This document shows positions 24,431 through 38,240 of a stretch of DNA of 64,000 nt, in pieces. Origin of the DNA: Populus alba (lineage: Eukaryota > Streptophyta > Magnoliopsida > Malpighiales > Salicaceae); assembly GCF_005239225.2 (NCBI RefSeq), contig NC_133295.1, positions 8,866,001-8,930,000 on the forward strand. The letters run 5' to 3'. The position numbers were made by a program, and so were the translations under genes. Each line of letters opens with the position of its first letter. The stretch's first letter is position 1. Below the pieces are notes generated by a model. That model made no database searches. It was given only the letters and a program-made list of their open reading frames with translations, and was not told the DNA's origin.

Positions 24431-27400
24431 ATGTCAGGTGAAGCGGCGCCGTCGTCTTCTGGAGTGGTTTTACAAGGGCTCGACGATGTTGAGGAATTCA
24501 TTTGGGTCTGTCCGTCTGTCTTCCTATTCTCTTCTTCTTTTTTTAACAAAAAGAGAGAAAAGAAATATAATTGTTGTACTGTAATTTTGCAAGAATAATT
24601 TGTTTCTGCCAAAATGTGAATAACATAACATTAGATATCTTATATATATTTGAGATTTCTTGTTTATGATAGACTACTGTGATTTTCCTTTTCCCACGCG
24701 TTTTTGACTGATTGCCTGCTGAGAAAATGTGAAAAAGAAAAAGGAGAAAATTGAAGTATAGTTGTTGATTTAATTATTTTTCTTTTTTAGTTTTTTTGCT
24801 GAGAAAACAAGAATTCTTACCTGATCAAATATATCTGTATACTACAACTGTTGGTCTATTTTTAAAGTGTTGTTTCTTTTCTTTTCTTTTTTATTTGTGG
24901 CAACAACGTAGCACGTGAATAATATAGCATTTTCTTAGAAACCAAACATGTTATTTTGATTGTTTCCTCACTTAAATTTTGTTTTGTTTGTTTTGTTTCT
25001 TTTCTTCGAATGTGTTTGATAGTTTAGTAGAATCTGTGAAAGGACAATAAGTGTTTATATTGCTGAGAAATCCAATGATAAAAAAACATGAAGCAAATTT
25101 GATGATTCTATTTTTTTAGCAAAAAAAAAAAAAAAAAAACTTGATAGAAAACTGGAAAATAATTTGCCTTCATTACTTACTCAAGTAAGGAATGAACATT
25201 TTTATTGATACAAGTTTCTGCTATCTTTTAGAGACAAATTATAGTTTCCAAACAGCTGTTCCTGTGATTTTTCTTCTTCTTCTGTGTGTGTATTGTGAAA
25301 TCTGTTAGGGATTATGTAAATGGCTATTTTTAGTTCAATAAAGGTTCTCGAATATAGTTACTATCGTGCCTAAACTTTGCATCCAATTGGAGAGATAGGA
25401 TTTTGTTTCATTGATTTGCTGCTCTTTCTACAAAATTATCCTTACATCATGGAGTCTTTATTTTCTTGTTGAATATGTAATACACTGTATTTTTGGATCT
25501 GAATGAGAAAATGTTAAAATGCAGGCAAATGAAGGAGAGGGTTCGTTGCCATGGGACCGATTCAGACATGTTTTTGATCTTGTGCAAAATGGAAACCAGG
25601 CATTCCGGGAGAATCATTTTGAGGAGGTGATTTTTTTTCCTTTAACTGTCTGTGCCTATTCTCCACTTCCATTGTATCTCTTGAAGTTTCTTGGGGGTGT
25701 GTACTCTGCTCAAATGCTTCTAATGCTATGGAAAAATTGTCGAAGGTATTTTTTAATTGATAAATGGAAAGGAAAGATGAGAAGGTGCAAGGTAATGGGT
25801 GGGTTAAGTTAATTACCTTGTAATCAAAGGTAAGCTTTACTTATAGTGCAAAGAATAGTTGAATGCTGATGGTTGAACAGCAATCCAAGGCTTAGCAACA
25901 GTGTTCTTTTTCAATTTATGCAAGCATGTTTTGCGAGTAAATATGAACGTGTAATCAGTACAGGGAGATGACTTGTGAGTTTTGTGAGAATTGCATGTGG
26001 AATTGTGAAACCATCACTTCAACTGACCACTATAGTGGTTTGCTGTGGCAGCACTAACCCCTTACTCCAGGTTGCATTTTCTACATACATCATCCCCAGT
26101 CCAAGTTGCCTTATTTTTAGGTTGCTCTTTCGTTACCAAATCTCAAAAGAAATGTTAGTCGAACTCTAGAGCTGCACTCTACAATGATATGATTAACCAG
26201 TGTGGTTTGCTGATGAAATAAGGAAAAATGAATTTTCTTTTCTTTTAAAAAATAGTACAGTCAATAACATCCAAATTACCTTAAGATTATTTAAGAATGC
26301 GGAGGATTTTTCGTTGTTGTGGTTCTTATCTTTTCCCCCATCGAAATTAAAACATTATCATAGTCCTTAGTCCCAAAGGAAGTGGTACCAGGACCCATAT
26401 ATATGGAGCTATTTGGTATCTTATTCATTGGTCTAAGGTTTTAGTAATGCTAGCAAATGGTGCTTGTGGTCAGGGAGATGGTGATTTGAGATTCTTTGTG
26501 GAGTAGAAGTGCAGGCAACAGTTTTTGTTATGTTTACCCTTTAAAAGGTAATACTAACTCAAATACACCCTGATGTTCATAGAAATTCTAAATATTGTTT
26601 TGGAAAAGAAAATTTTCAAATATCTCTTTCATCATGTATATAGTTATGGTCATCAATACTAACTGAAATACTCACTGAACCTAATTTTCCTTTAGTTTCT
26701 ATTCCTCTGTAGTGGAAACTAGAATTGTAAGAAATCATCCAAAGCTTGCTGCTTTTGTTTTGTCATAGTTGGTGTATAAGGATGAACAAGGGTTAAGAGT
26801 TTGAGTGCATGATGATTTTGAACTTTTGCAATGTGCATCTCCAAAGAGAATGAATCTGTCAGTATGGTATGCTCTTTTAAGAAATGCAGCCAGTTTGCCT
26901 TAATCTGAAAAAAAAGAAAAGAAAAAACTAAAAAAGAAAGAAGACAAACATTAACTACTGAAAGAGGTCCATTTATTACTGATTTATCAGCTCCACTTGA
27001 AAAATAAATATTTCAAAAATAGGCAAATAAATTTAATATCTTGTGTCATGGTGCTGTGTTAATGTACTACAAATACATTGCTGATAATTCCAGTCTCTTG
27101 CTCAGGCAATCAATTATTACTCAAGAGCAAATAACATTAAACCCGGTGATCCTATTATTCTTGGCAACCGTAGTGCTGCTTATAGCAGGTTTGCTTTTAC
27201 TGATAAATTATTTCCTTTAATTATTATTTGGTTTGTTCCATTTATTGTGAAGGTGGTCGTTCAACTATCTTCTTGAAGAATTTTGCTCTAAATTTTAATT
27301 ACTGCCACAACAACCTTTTGTTTAACCAGGGTCAGCCATTTCCTGAAACAGAGACCTGCATCCACTTCTGAGGACAGACCATTAAATGGGCTGGATCCTA

Positions 27401-30400
27401 CTATACATGCTGAAGTACGTACCAGATGTTTCTGATCTAAATTTCTGCGCTATTCAATGTTCTAACTGGGAAAGCATGTTTAATATATTTCAGCTTGCAT
27501 TGAAGGATGCCGAGAAGGTAATAAACCTCAGAAACAATTTAGTGAATCCATACATCTTAAAGGCCAATGCTCTTATCTTGGTAAGTGCAGTTTGTTCTTT
27601 ATCTTTTCTGTTTTGAAGTGAGCCTAGCCTAGTTCTAGGACTCATTCCCTGCATATGGTTTCTCTCATTTTTTTGATTAACATTCAAACTCGGTGAATGG
27701 GCAGCTGGAAAAGTATGAGTTGGCTCAGGATGTTGTCCTTTCAGGTCTTCAGGTTGATCCTTTCTGGTATTATGTTTTTTACTTTCACCATCCCTTTTCT
27801 CTTCTTCTTTTGGTTCTCTTAGCAGTCATGGTTTTCGCAGATAGGATACAGGGCCCTAATTTTCTTTATTAACTCTCAGAAAGTGATGGAGATGTTGAGT
27901 AAAGAGTTTGAGTAATACTTAATTGACTGTAGATTGGTCACATTATTATCTTTTCATCTATTTGATACTACACATACCTTTTATTATTCTTGCTAAGTGT
28001 TCTGGTAATATGTAGCAATCCTCTTCGTGTTTCTCTACGGAATTTGGAGAGATTGTTGGGCAGTATGATGAGTAAAAGTCTTGGGAAACCAGAACGGAGT
28101 GATGAATTTGATTGCACTCTCTGCCTGAAGTTACTATTTGAACCTATTACGACTCCCTGTGGGCATTCCTTTTGCCGCTCATGTCTTTTCCAGTCAATGG
28201 ATCGTGGTCAGTGCTTTGCTGTTTTATCTTTGTATTTTCAGCCATGGCAGTGCATCTATTTACTAATATTTTTGCTAATGCTTTTTTTAATGCTAGGTAA
28301 CAAATGCCCATTGTGTCGAACAGTTCTCTTTATCAGTCCTAGAACATGTTCAATCAGGTGAGTTAAGTATCCGATTTTAATTGCTAGAAAACATATAATA
28401 GAGAACCATTCCCGAGTCATGTAATGGCTTAAGCTTTTAGGTTTTGTGGTTCTTTGGTCTAGTAGTCATGACTCGTTACTTAAAAAATCTTTCCATGTCT
28501 ATCCTCTATTCTAATCAAAATTAAATTCGCTCATGCTAGTTGTGTATGCCCATGTAAGTTTAAAGCACATACATGGTTTTCACTCCAAGGGATGTGTTAA
28601 AATATATGATGTAAAACCATTTTTGAACCTCACTTAAGCTTAAACCTTCATTTTGAGTGGTTCTTTAGCAATAATAATTAATTACAATATGAAAACTGGG
28701 AGAGGTTGGCCTATGGAGCCAAAAAGCTTCAAACACTAACCCTCAATCCGAAACACACACATGGGTAATAGGATAATGAAGATCATCACTATTTGCATGA
28801 CCATGTCCAAAACAATTTGTTGGAAAGTAGGTTCTTTCCCAAACTCTGGGAAAACCAGTTACTCTTTTCCTTAATGGTTCAGCTCTTAAAGAATTCCTAC
28901 ACATTTTCCAGACTTGAGTGATTGATTGTTTGAGAAATTGTTTTAGCGGTCTTATTTTCTGTTTGCCTTCAAAATATTTGAATACCAACACTTTCAATAT
29001 TGTATTGTTTTATGCATATTAATATATTTGATCATTTTCTGTTCATATTTAAATAATTGTGAACAACATTTTTGATGTTATATTGTTTTTTGGTGATCAA
29101 TATGTGGGTGTGTTGTATTATGATTTCCACTTTTTATAACAATCAAACTTTTATCAGTGTGACCCTAAACAACATTATACAGAAGAACTTCCCAGAGGAA
29201 TACGCTGAAAGGAAGTCTGAGCATGACTGTTTGACAAACTTTGGTGTTGATTTGATCCCTCTTTTTGTCATGGATGCTGTTATACCGTGTCAGAAGTTTC
29301 CACTCCACATATTTGAACCACGATACAGACTGATGGTAATTTGGTTGTTCCTTTGCTTAGATAACACAAGATACCTGATCCTACCTGATATTATGCAGGA
29401 TTTCCGTGCTCTTTTATTTTGATTTCTGATACTGGTTCTACTTTATAGTTTAAAGGATATTTTGTGCTCACACCTGAGTTTGTTTGAGTTTTTCATAAAT
29501 TCTAAAGTTCCTAGCACAGTTGGACTCGAGTCATGTGCTTCTACCTTCTAAACAGTATCCTCTATGAGCATATTTCTAATGGATAGAGTAGAGCATGGAG
29601 GGACAGCTGCTTTATGGCATCATCAAGCTGTAGGGACTATTGTGTAGATTTTAGAGGCATTGGGACTAAAACCTCAAGCAGTTTAAATAACTTAACCATT
29701 GATTCTGTATATTATTTTCTGTTTTATGATGTTTTTTTTTTCCAACCTGATACAAAAGCTTAGAGAATATGACCCTTATTTTACTGCATTGTTAGTATTA
29801 TTATTATTTGCTTGACTATCTCACATGTAATGTATTAACTCGTCGTTTGATTGCAATAGCACATGCAAACTAGAACTAGTTAACCATATTTTAAGCTGAA
29901 CCTAACATTTGGAAAAAAGTTAGGAACATCATGAGTAACAAGAGAATTGAAGCAAGAAATTTTCGGGTAATTGGCTATGTAAAATATCCTAGTGGTTTAA
30001 GTTACGTGGATAAAGATCTACTCCTGCTGTGCTGTTGCATTTCACTGTAGAGCTTATGTTTCATAATAAATGATGATTTTTGCAAGAACCGTTCCATTAT
30101 TTTGGAAGCTTGACATTTTAGTCTTGCCATCTAGCAAAAGCTTGGTGTCATTTTTTCTTGTTAAGGATAGAATGTACAGCATGTGTTTTTGTCTCCTTTG
30201 CAATGGACTTGGCTAGATTTGTAAAGATATATTATTTGAAGAACTCATGCATCTTGTAGCTTATGAAGAGTTTTATGTCTTTAAAAACCCCAATTTAGTT
30301 AGTTCATGCATGTATTTTGGTGGCGCATTCTAAATGCAGTAAGCTGTGTAGTTAGGCAGCTAGATACATAAAGATGGACTGTATTAAGACCTGCATCTTG

Positions 30401-33400
30401 GTAATAAGATTGATATATATGACTAGAAGTCCATATTAGTTGGTGTAAAATGATTTGAAGTGCTGTGTTGCTTTTCTTTATTTTTTTTTCTGCTCTTCTA
30501 AAATAACTTGAAGCTGAAAAACTTTTGCATCTCTTTTTCTATTTTGGCCTGTATATAATGATGGTCATTGTTCTTTCTTTCAGGTCAGGAGGATCATGGA
30601 AGGAAATCATCGGATGGGAATGGTAGTAAATTGTTGATTGGCTCTTTTCTTGTTTCCTTTTATATTAAGGTACATTAGGTTGACCAATACCCCTCACTGT
30701 TCTGTTCTTTGGTGTGCATTATGTAGGTTATCATTGATTCTGCTTCAGGCTCCATAGCTGATTTGGCTTGTGAGGTGGAGATTACTGAGTAGGTGTTTGT
30801 ACAGTTATCAAAGTGTAACCGTGTTATCTTTTTCTGATATATTTTTTTTCATTTTTTTGCTTTTGAATCTTTTCTTCTGTTGTTTTCTGAATCGACAAGT
30901 TGCTATCCTGTAGGTGTGAACCACTTCCAGATGGGCGCTTCTATCTAGAGGTGAAAATATCATCTCTCTTTTTCACATACAAACTATTTCATCTTATTCC
31001 TTTCTACTTTACAAACAGGAAAAGGCATCAGCACTTAAATCTCTAGCATTTATAAACTTTAGGTTAACTTATTCATATTTCTTTCTTAGGTGAAAACGTT
31101 TTGTAGAAGTTGAGCCATCACATATCCAAATACAACCATATTTGTTATTAAGGGCACCTAGATCTAGGAAACATTTCATTTACTCTTAATTATACCTGTC
31201 AAATGAAGACGAGTCTGTTCATTTTCCTTATTTGGAGCTAACTTTTGAAGAATATATTTTATTGTGTTGAATATACCTCACATCATGCAAATTATCTGCT
31301 GCAATACTATTTGTTCAGCCTTAGCCAAAGCTTCCCATGATAGGAGCAGATCATTTTAGTTGGCAAACTGATTCTATAAACAAAGTCTTTAGATAGCTTC
31401 CTTTTGCTCTGCTCCCTAATGGAAAACAAAATCGTTTAACTCTGATGTTTTGAATCATTTGACACAATTTTGTCATGATATAGTAGTAGAATAACCAATC
31501 TTCCTTCCTAAATATGATAACGGGAGAGAGAGTTCATGATTCTTTTATACTGAAGGTAATTGAATAACACTTGGAACCTGTAATTTGATAATTCATGGCA
31601 GTAGAACCCAAACATCTGAAGAAAAAAAAATAAAAATGGAAAGCAGATTTTGCTGCTAAAGGGTCTCATTCAATTAATGTGTATATTCCTGTCTGCAATG
31701 TGTCTAGCTGTAGTTTCTGTCTCCTTATGATTTATAATTTATCTGTTCATATCATAAAGTGTAATTTCATCCAGGTTGAAAGTCGCCGAAGATTTAGAAT
31801 CCTTCAATCTTGGGATCAAGATGGGTGAGCTGCATCTTCTTTTGAGTATCATATCGTCTATTTACCTTGGTTATGTTGGCATCAATACTAAGCTTTTAGC
31901 TTTGTAGATGAGGTTTATGTGTTTCTATTCTTTTTATGTAGGTATCGTGTTGCAGAGATAGAATGGGTACTGGATAATTCACCTGAAGGGCTGGAACAGA
32001 GGACCAAAGTATGCTTCTTCTTCTTTTTTTTTCCAGCATATAATCTGTATCTTAGTCTAATCTGTGTTTGTGTGTCTCCTCTTCTTTCTTTTTTCTGGCT
32101 CCCAAGTGACAATGAAAATGTAAAATCAGAATTGGTGGGTTAAGACTGTATTATGTTACAGGATATTCAATCAGAAGGCGAACAGTGAAAATAAGCATGC
32201 TACTTATTTGGCAATCTGTGTGTGTGTGTGTGTGTTGTGTTCCCCTTTTCCTTTATTTTCTGGTTTTGAAGGGACAATGAGAATGCAAAGACTTACATAA
32301 GAGTGATCCAATCTTTAGCACTGCTAAATACATTATTTAGGTGCTAACAAAATAACCAGTTTTCAGTGAGTTCTTCAACCAGCAATTTTTTGGTGCACCA
32401 GTATGAATGCAGGATGATACCAGACACAGGCATTTATTATATGGTACAATTTGGTGGTGTCTTCTTGGATTAATTTTTTCATGTTTCCAGATTCAGGAAC
32501 TTACAAATAGTGCAGCAGAATATGCTCAGTCATGGTTAAGGAGGGCAAAGGAAGCTGCAAGACAAGGTAAGCACTTGGGATCAAAGCTAGGGAAAAAATG
32601 CTACTGTGATGTTCTGTTTATTTGCTCCATTTCTTGTTACACACGGGTTGATAATGATGGAGGATTCTTCAGTTGGAAACTGTTATCGATTCCATGCTTC
32701 TATAGATTACCCTGGCTTAAATTTCTGTTAAGTTTGTAACAGCTGCTGAAATTTATTTATCACGATTTCACTACATGCAAAATCTCATGCTAATGTTGAG
32801 TTTGGAGGAAAATTCATCATACAGATACTGAATAACCATTATAAGAATTGTATCCACACACCTATATATTGTACGTTAATGTATTTATTTTGTACTGGAG
32901 AAAGTATATTATATGCATACCCATCACTCAAAAATTGAATTTTCATGTCAAAATATCTATCTATATACTCCTCTTCTGCATTGTTTACGGGGTTTTGTTG
33001 AGTAATGGAGGGTATAGTTACCCGTGCAACCTTTAATGTTGTTTTGTTTAATTTTAGGATCAGAGGATCTATTAAGAGGGTAACAATTGCCCTCCAAAAT
33101 GTGGGTAATTGTTACCCTTATCTTCTAATTATTATATATTTTTGTTTTCTGTCTTTCTCTTAATTTCTTGTAGCAAAAAGTAGGCAAATGTTTGCCTGTG
33201 TTTTTCTCTTGCATCACTACTAATATTTTGATCTTTTCTCTCTGTTGCTTCTGACAATTTGCCCTTCAATTTATTAAAAAATCAAACATTCTCTAGAACT
33301 AGTTTTTACATCCGTAACAATTGCTCCTGTGATAAACTCAACCCAAAAGACACCCTTAGCTTTTAAAAAGAAGGCTTCAAGAAAATTTTTAACAACTCCA

Positions 33401-34875
33401 AACTTGGATAAAGACTATATCATATATAAACTTCACTTATACGAGGCGTTTTTTATATTGGAATGCAACTACACATGTAAATCTTTACTGATTACAATGA
33501 AGATAATGGTTGAATTTTTTGGTAAGAGGTCAAGGGAACACAAATAGTTTATTAGTCATCTAGATAAAATGATTGTTATCAAGGAATTTTAGTATCCCCT
33601 GAAACTTCTTTCAAAATTGGTGTCCTTTGTTTTCCTTCACCTTGACTCCATCAATCCAGTATGGAGTATACATATATCATTGGGAAAAAAGAAGTTTTGA
33701 ATCACATCATTATTGTTTGCTTATTCAGTGCTTTTATTCTTTACTCTATCTCTCAATTTGCATCTCGGCAACATGCTATTTCAATTTATGATGTGGAATT
33801 TTGAATGCAGATAGAAGAAGACTTGAGAAACTTCTTAATGTGGAAGCAATGATGCCCATGCCATTGGATCCTGAGCGCTTCAGTTTCTGGGTATGCTTAA
33901 CTTATTTTATCAATACATATGAAGTTTTGTCCATGATTTCACTGCAGTTTCTGATTTTCATTTTTGATGCAGCTTGCTACTTTAACAGATAGGAGACCTT
34001 GTGAAAGATTGGAGCTCCTTCGTATAAGGGATACAACAGAGGTACAGTATCTCCTTTCAACATTGAAATTAGGAATATATTCTACCTGGTCTGGGAAATT
34101 ATAAGAAACTAGTTGATCTGATGTTTCTCATTTGATGCATGCATTCTTTTATCAGAATTTCATTTGTACACCTGCCATGAAAAGCCAGTTAGAATATTTC
34201 ATGTGCCAACAATCCATATTCAATGAGGGAGTGTAAACAAGATTTGTATACAGAATGTTAATACAAAATGTTAACTTGTCATATGAGTGGGATGATATCA
34301 TTTTGCATTAAATGCAATCATCATTTGTAAGATTTTTCTGTTTGATGTTTTGTATTTTTTCTTTTTGGTTTTGTACAAGTCTTCCTCGTCAATGATTTAT
34401 GTCATGTCAAGTATCTGGGATGGAAGGCATTGGGGCATAATACGCTCATTTTCATGCCTGCAAAAGTGAGGGAATCATGTTCCCTTGTAGTGAGCGTGTA
34501 TATTTTACCATTAGGTTTGAAGTAGGACAAGAAGAGAGCAGGATCATGGGTTTCAAATTTAGAATCAATACTAGAAACAAATGAAGGAGGAATTGAGGAC
34601 CAGCCTTAACTCCAGTGCATGAATAATTTATACTTGGCAATTTTCAGAAAATTTTAAAAATTACAGGTATACTCGGGCAGCTGAAAATGATAGGAATACC
34701 CTCAACTCTTGGAATCACACAGAAAGACGAGTCTTGATGTTTTGTTATTTTATGTTTTACCAAATGTAATAGATATCATTGTGAGTCTGAAAATGCTGAT
34801 TGATTTTCCGTTTTTCTTTCTAATTCTTTGCAGAGGATAAGACGAGGATTGTTATATCTTAGAACAGCAGAATAA
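24431..34875 (+). CDS. TPR, RING-finger and LON N-terminal domain protein (LONRF type), 18 exons
   Basis: Likely E3 ubiquitin ligase with a substrate-recognition LON domain. Exons: 24431-24505, 25525-25626, 27106-27188, 27330-27414, 27494-27580, 27705-27766, 28016-28206, 28297-28357, 29158-29335, 30584-30622, 30727-30788, 30914-30950, 31775-31824, 31942-32008, 32491-32566, 33811-33890, 33973-34041, 34834-34875. They total 1446 nt, 481 aa, with all phases agreeing. Residues ~30-165 contain TPR helices (GNQAFRENHFEEAINYYSRA, LGNRSAAYSR, ALKDAEKVI, KANALILLEKYELAQ). The RING is C3HC4: C198-x2-C201, CGHSFCRSC and CPLC. The LON N-terminal-like domain runs from about residue 282 (IPLFVMDAVIPCQKFPLHIF) to the C-terminus. 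There is no AAA+ or protease domain, so it is not a Lon protease. Proposed to act in cytosolic or nuclear protein quality control, by analogy with LONRF proteins. The exon borders are all canonical GT-AG. No neighbour suggests a shared pathway. Confidence 0.93.
32216..32236. repeat. (TG)n microsatellite in TPR-RING-LON intron 14
   Basis: About ten TG dinucleotides lie in the 32009-32490 intron. The surrounding 150-bp segment resembles the preceding one near 32060-32140 (both end with 'gacaatgaaaatg'-like sequence), so a local duplication is likely. Confidence 0.9.
33078..33117. repeat. Perfect-looking hairpin in TPR-RING-LON intron 15
   Basis: GGGTAACAATTGCCC (33078-33092) pairs with GGGTAATTGTTACCC (33103-33117) with one mismatch across a 10-nt loop. 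It lies in a long intron and could be the core of a small MITE or a chance inverted repeat. Another 'gtaacaattgctcc' occurs near 33315. Confidence 0.6.
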
Positions 34876-35640
34876 GGCTGCAGGATGCAGTGATAATAGG
34901 TGTGATTTTCATAGACAGAATGTTATGGAAAAATCAATTTTTTTTTTTTATATATATATATATATCCTATATTCTTTCACCCACATGATTGTGGATCTCA
35001 TTCTTTTTGTATCAATATTTAAAATTGAAATCCATCAACACACATTTTTCAAATGGCATTTTTAGGTTTCTCCTTTTCGTCCCCTGTAGCATCTCAAGTT
35101 GTTTGTCTTGAAGAGAAATGATAAAGAAATTGAGCTAGTGAGAGACAAGTTTGAGTTATTAGATCCAGGTGTGACTGCTGCCGTATTTTGTTGGTGTTTT
35201 CACTTTGCCACTGCCACTGCGAAACTGAAGGCTGCTTTGAGGGATTGATTTTGTGGATCTATAAGAGTTTGATCTGAACTTTGGGCCAAAAACTTCAACT
35301 TATTTTTGGTTGCTGAATCTATAGCTTGCGTTAATATTAATCAATTAACGTTCTGCTTTCCGATACCTGTTTTCTGAAGCCAATGAAGAAGTACAAACTT
35401 GTGTTGATTCCATCTCTGAGAATGCTACTTGGGTTTCTTCTTCTTCTGGACTCCCTTTATATCGCGGCGCAAGGATTTTGACGGCTGATTCAACGTATAC
35501 ATTTCACTTCACTCGTCCAGGGTGGCATTGGGTTCGTTTTTACCTTCACTCGTGTTAGGTCACAGTCAAAGCTATTACAATTGCTGAGTAGATAGAATTC
35601 TACTTATGGTGAGAATGAACCACAGTAATTGACTTTGAAT
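34876..35640. other. 3' region of the TPR-RING-LON gene and intergenic spacer
   Basis: This stretch contains a short (TA)n run at about 34951-34966 and otherwise unique sequence of moderate AT content. The first part is probably the 3' UTR. No gene is recognised. A retroelement remnant begins just after it. Confidence 0.45.
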
Positions 35641-35673
35641 TAGACTTGCTTTATTACTGCTTAATGGGAGAGT

Positions 35674-36095
35674 TTAAATACATAAAGGAAATAACTTCTT
35701 CTCCTGAACACGTAGCGACCTTCTTGGTTTATCAATACCCCTTTCTTTCACCGGAACCTTGCCCTCAAGGTCCATGTTTATGAACTTATCGTGCAAGTCC
35801 TGTGTATTTTCCCAAGTAGCATCTTCTACAGGTAGTTGTTTACATTTGACAAGACTTTCTTCAACAAAACGTGATCCTTCTGTAACCCAGCGTGTATCCA
35901 AGATTGTTTCAGGTTCCATGATAATTGCCTCGGCATCATCAACGAGAGGTAAATCGGTTGTAACGACAGTGGGTTCTCCAACTTTATTTTTCGGCAATGA
36001 AACATGGAAGACTGAATGAATGCGAGAGCTGTTATATGCCACCTTACCAATTCGTTGCTCAATTTGATAAGGACCATAAAATCAGCTTGTCAATT
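35674..36095 (-). pseudogene. Ty3/gypsy chromovirus integrase C-terminus with chromodomain (fragment)
   Basis: The - strand frame ending at 35674 encodes the end of a chromovirus polyprotein. FYGPYQIEQRIGKVAYN, then SRIHSVFHVSLPKN, is the conserved integrase C-terminal motif. It is followed by a chromodomain (EPETILDTRW ... EDATWE ... FINMDLEGKV). An in-frame stop lies just before FYGPYQ, and the rest of pol is missing to the right, where sequence changes at about 36096. It is a truncated dead copy. A linked LTR may lie at about 35560-35670 but its borders are not clear. Confidence 0.8.
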
Positions 36096-36282
36096 TCCGA
36101 GAGTTATACCTTAATGTCTAAATCTTGCATCCACTTTGGTTTTCCACCCCTGTTTTATACTTCAAAATATATTAGCAACTTCAAATTTGAAATTTTTAAA
36201 AAAAATCCGACAAAATCTGAAATAATCATCTATAAAGATTATATAATATTTGCTATCATTTAATGAAGTTGTTCTCTAGAGA

Positions 36283-38240
36283 CCTCCAACATCTGTATGT
36301 ACCAGTTGGAGTTTATGTGTTGCTCTCCATGTTGTTTGAGGGAAAGGATGTTTAGCCTGCTTTCCATATAGACACGTTGCACAGTTGGTTGATATGTTCT
36401 TCAATTGTGAAACCTCTTACAAGATTGTGTTTTTGCATATACATTAGCCCAACATGATGAAAAATGCCCAAGTTTTTTATGCCACAATTCATCATTACAT
36501 GTTTTTTATGGAAAAAAACACTATGCTCCTCCATAAGATTTAAAGTAAAACCTTTCGCTTTCATTTTCACTCTAAAAACATTGTTACCTAGTCTTTGATC
36601 AAGCACCATTTATCTTTAAATATCACTTTGAAACCTTTCTTCATAAGTTGTCCAATACTTAACAAATTGTGATCAATGTTAAACACATATAATAAATCTA
36701 AAATGTACTTCAAACCTGACAGACTGTTTATAACTACAATTCCTTTGCCTTTGACAATAATATAATCACCATTTCCAATTTTGATTTTGAAACTAGCAGT
36801 TCTGTTAGATTTCTTGAACAATTCCTCATTATTTGTCATGGGTTTATACAACCATTGTCAATTAACTAGGAATCACTCAAGTTGTTGCTTGTTGAAAAAC
36901 ATGATGCAACAAACAGTTGCTCTTTTTCGGGGTGTTGAGCAATAAGATTCACTTTTTTTTTTTCATGTTTTTGTGATCTGGAGACTCTTTCAATGTTTCC
37001 AATCTGGCTACATTTTCTACACTTAATGTTTGGTCTCCACCAACATTTTCTCTACTAGTGATTTTTTTATTTTTTATTTATTTATTTATTTATTTTTAGT
37101 AAGAACATGGTGGATATGTCTCCACCTTATTTCTATAATTTTCAACCTTTTTCTTCTTATTAAATCTCTTGTATTTGCCACCTCCTAAGTATTAAGCACT
37201 TGCTTGAAAAGCTCCCTACATTGTTTTCATATATCTCATCAATCTTCTCTGCTCTTGTAACTGTAAAGCATTTACCAATTCTTCAAGAGATATATTGGTT
37301 AAGTCTTTTAACTCTTATAATAAAGAAATCATAGACTTGTATTTTTTAGGTAGGGTTACCAGTATTTTTTGCACAATTTAGTCATCAGAAAATTCCTTTT
37401 CAAGAAATCTTACTTTGTTTATTATAATTTATCAGTATAATTTTTTATGTTTTTTATCTCCTTTATTTTCTGCATTTTAAATTCTCTAATTAAGTTAAGA
37501 GCATGCATATTTTTAGTTCTTTAATTGTACTAATATTCTTTTTTAAGATAGTCCCAAATATCTTTTGTAAATTTCAAATTCATGATTCTTGTGAATTTAT
37601 ATTTGACACTGCAACATATAAGCAAGCTTTAGCTCTAGACTTCCTTGTCTTCTTTTCTTTATGTATCTTTAGTTGAGTTATTGTTGGATTTGTAGGTAAA
37701 TAGGAACAACATGGTTTTCTTCTACAACTTTTTAGAGATCTAAAGCTTCAAGATGAACTATTATTCTGATAGCCCAAGTTTCATAGTTATCACCATTGAA
37801 GATTGGTGGTGAACCGTGTGAGATGATTGAATTAATTTTTATTTCTGGTGTTCTTTTTGGTTTTTATTTGTAATTTGGTTTGGTTTGTGTTTTGGTTCTC
37901 TTAATATAGCTCTTATATCAATTTGCTAATTGTTTTACACTAAATGCAGAACATGAACATAAATAATAACATAATGAAGGAAAATAAGAAAAATGATTTT
38001 ATTGATTGTAGAACACTCTTAAGTAGAGATAAAATTACATTTAAAAAAAAATTACATTTTAAAAAAAATCAAATACAAGTAAATTTATTCCTAAAGACTT
38101 GGTCTTCAAGTAGAGACCTTCAACAAAAAAATCTTTTAATCTTCTGCAGCTTTTAAGGTATTTTTTCAACAATTCTCTGATATTGGAAACTTTCAGGGAA
38201 GGTAAGAAACTAATTAGTGGTATGTACAGGTCATTTAACA
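36283..38240 (-). mobile_element. Truncated Ty1/copia element, copy 1 (integrase start to 5' LTR)
   Basis: Read on the - strand: a 5' LTR at 37924-38240 (TG...CA, ~317 bp), a primer-binding site like TTGATATAAGAGC, a decayed gag region (about 37900-36950), then the pre-integrase region (ILDLLYVFNIDHNLLSIGQL, 36588-36851) and the start of integrase. The integrase start reads CATCLYGKQAKHPFP followed by HTDVGGL, reached through a frameshift at about 36390. Coding stops abruptly at about 36283, so most of integrase, RT, RNase H and the 3' LTR are missing. Several frameshifts and stops make it non-functional. Confidence 0.75.

Noticed and set aside
27386..27616. 76-codon open frame as a separate gene
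   Set aside because: It is read-through of TPR-RING-LON exons 4 and 5 and their intron; the spliced model explains it with matching phases.
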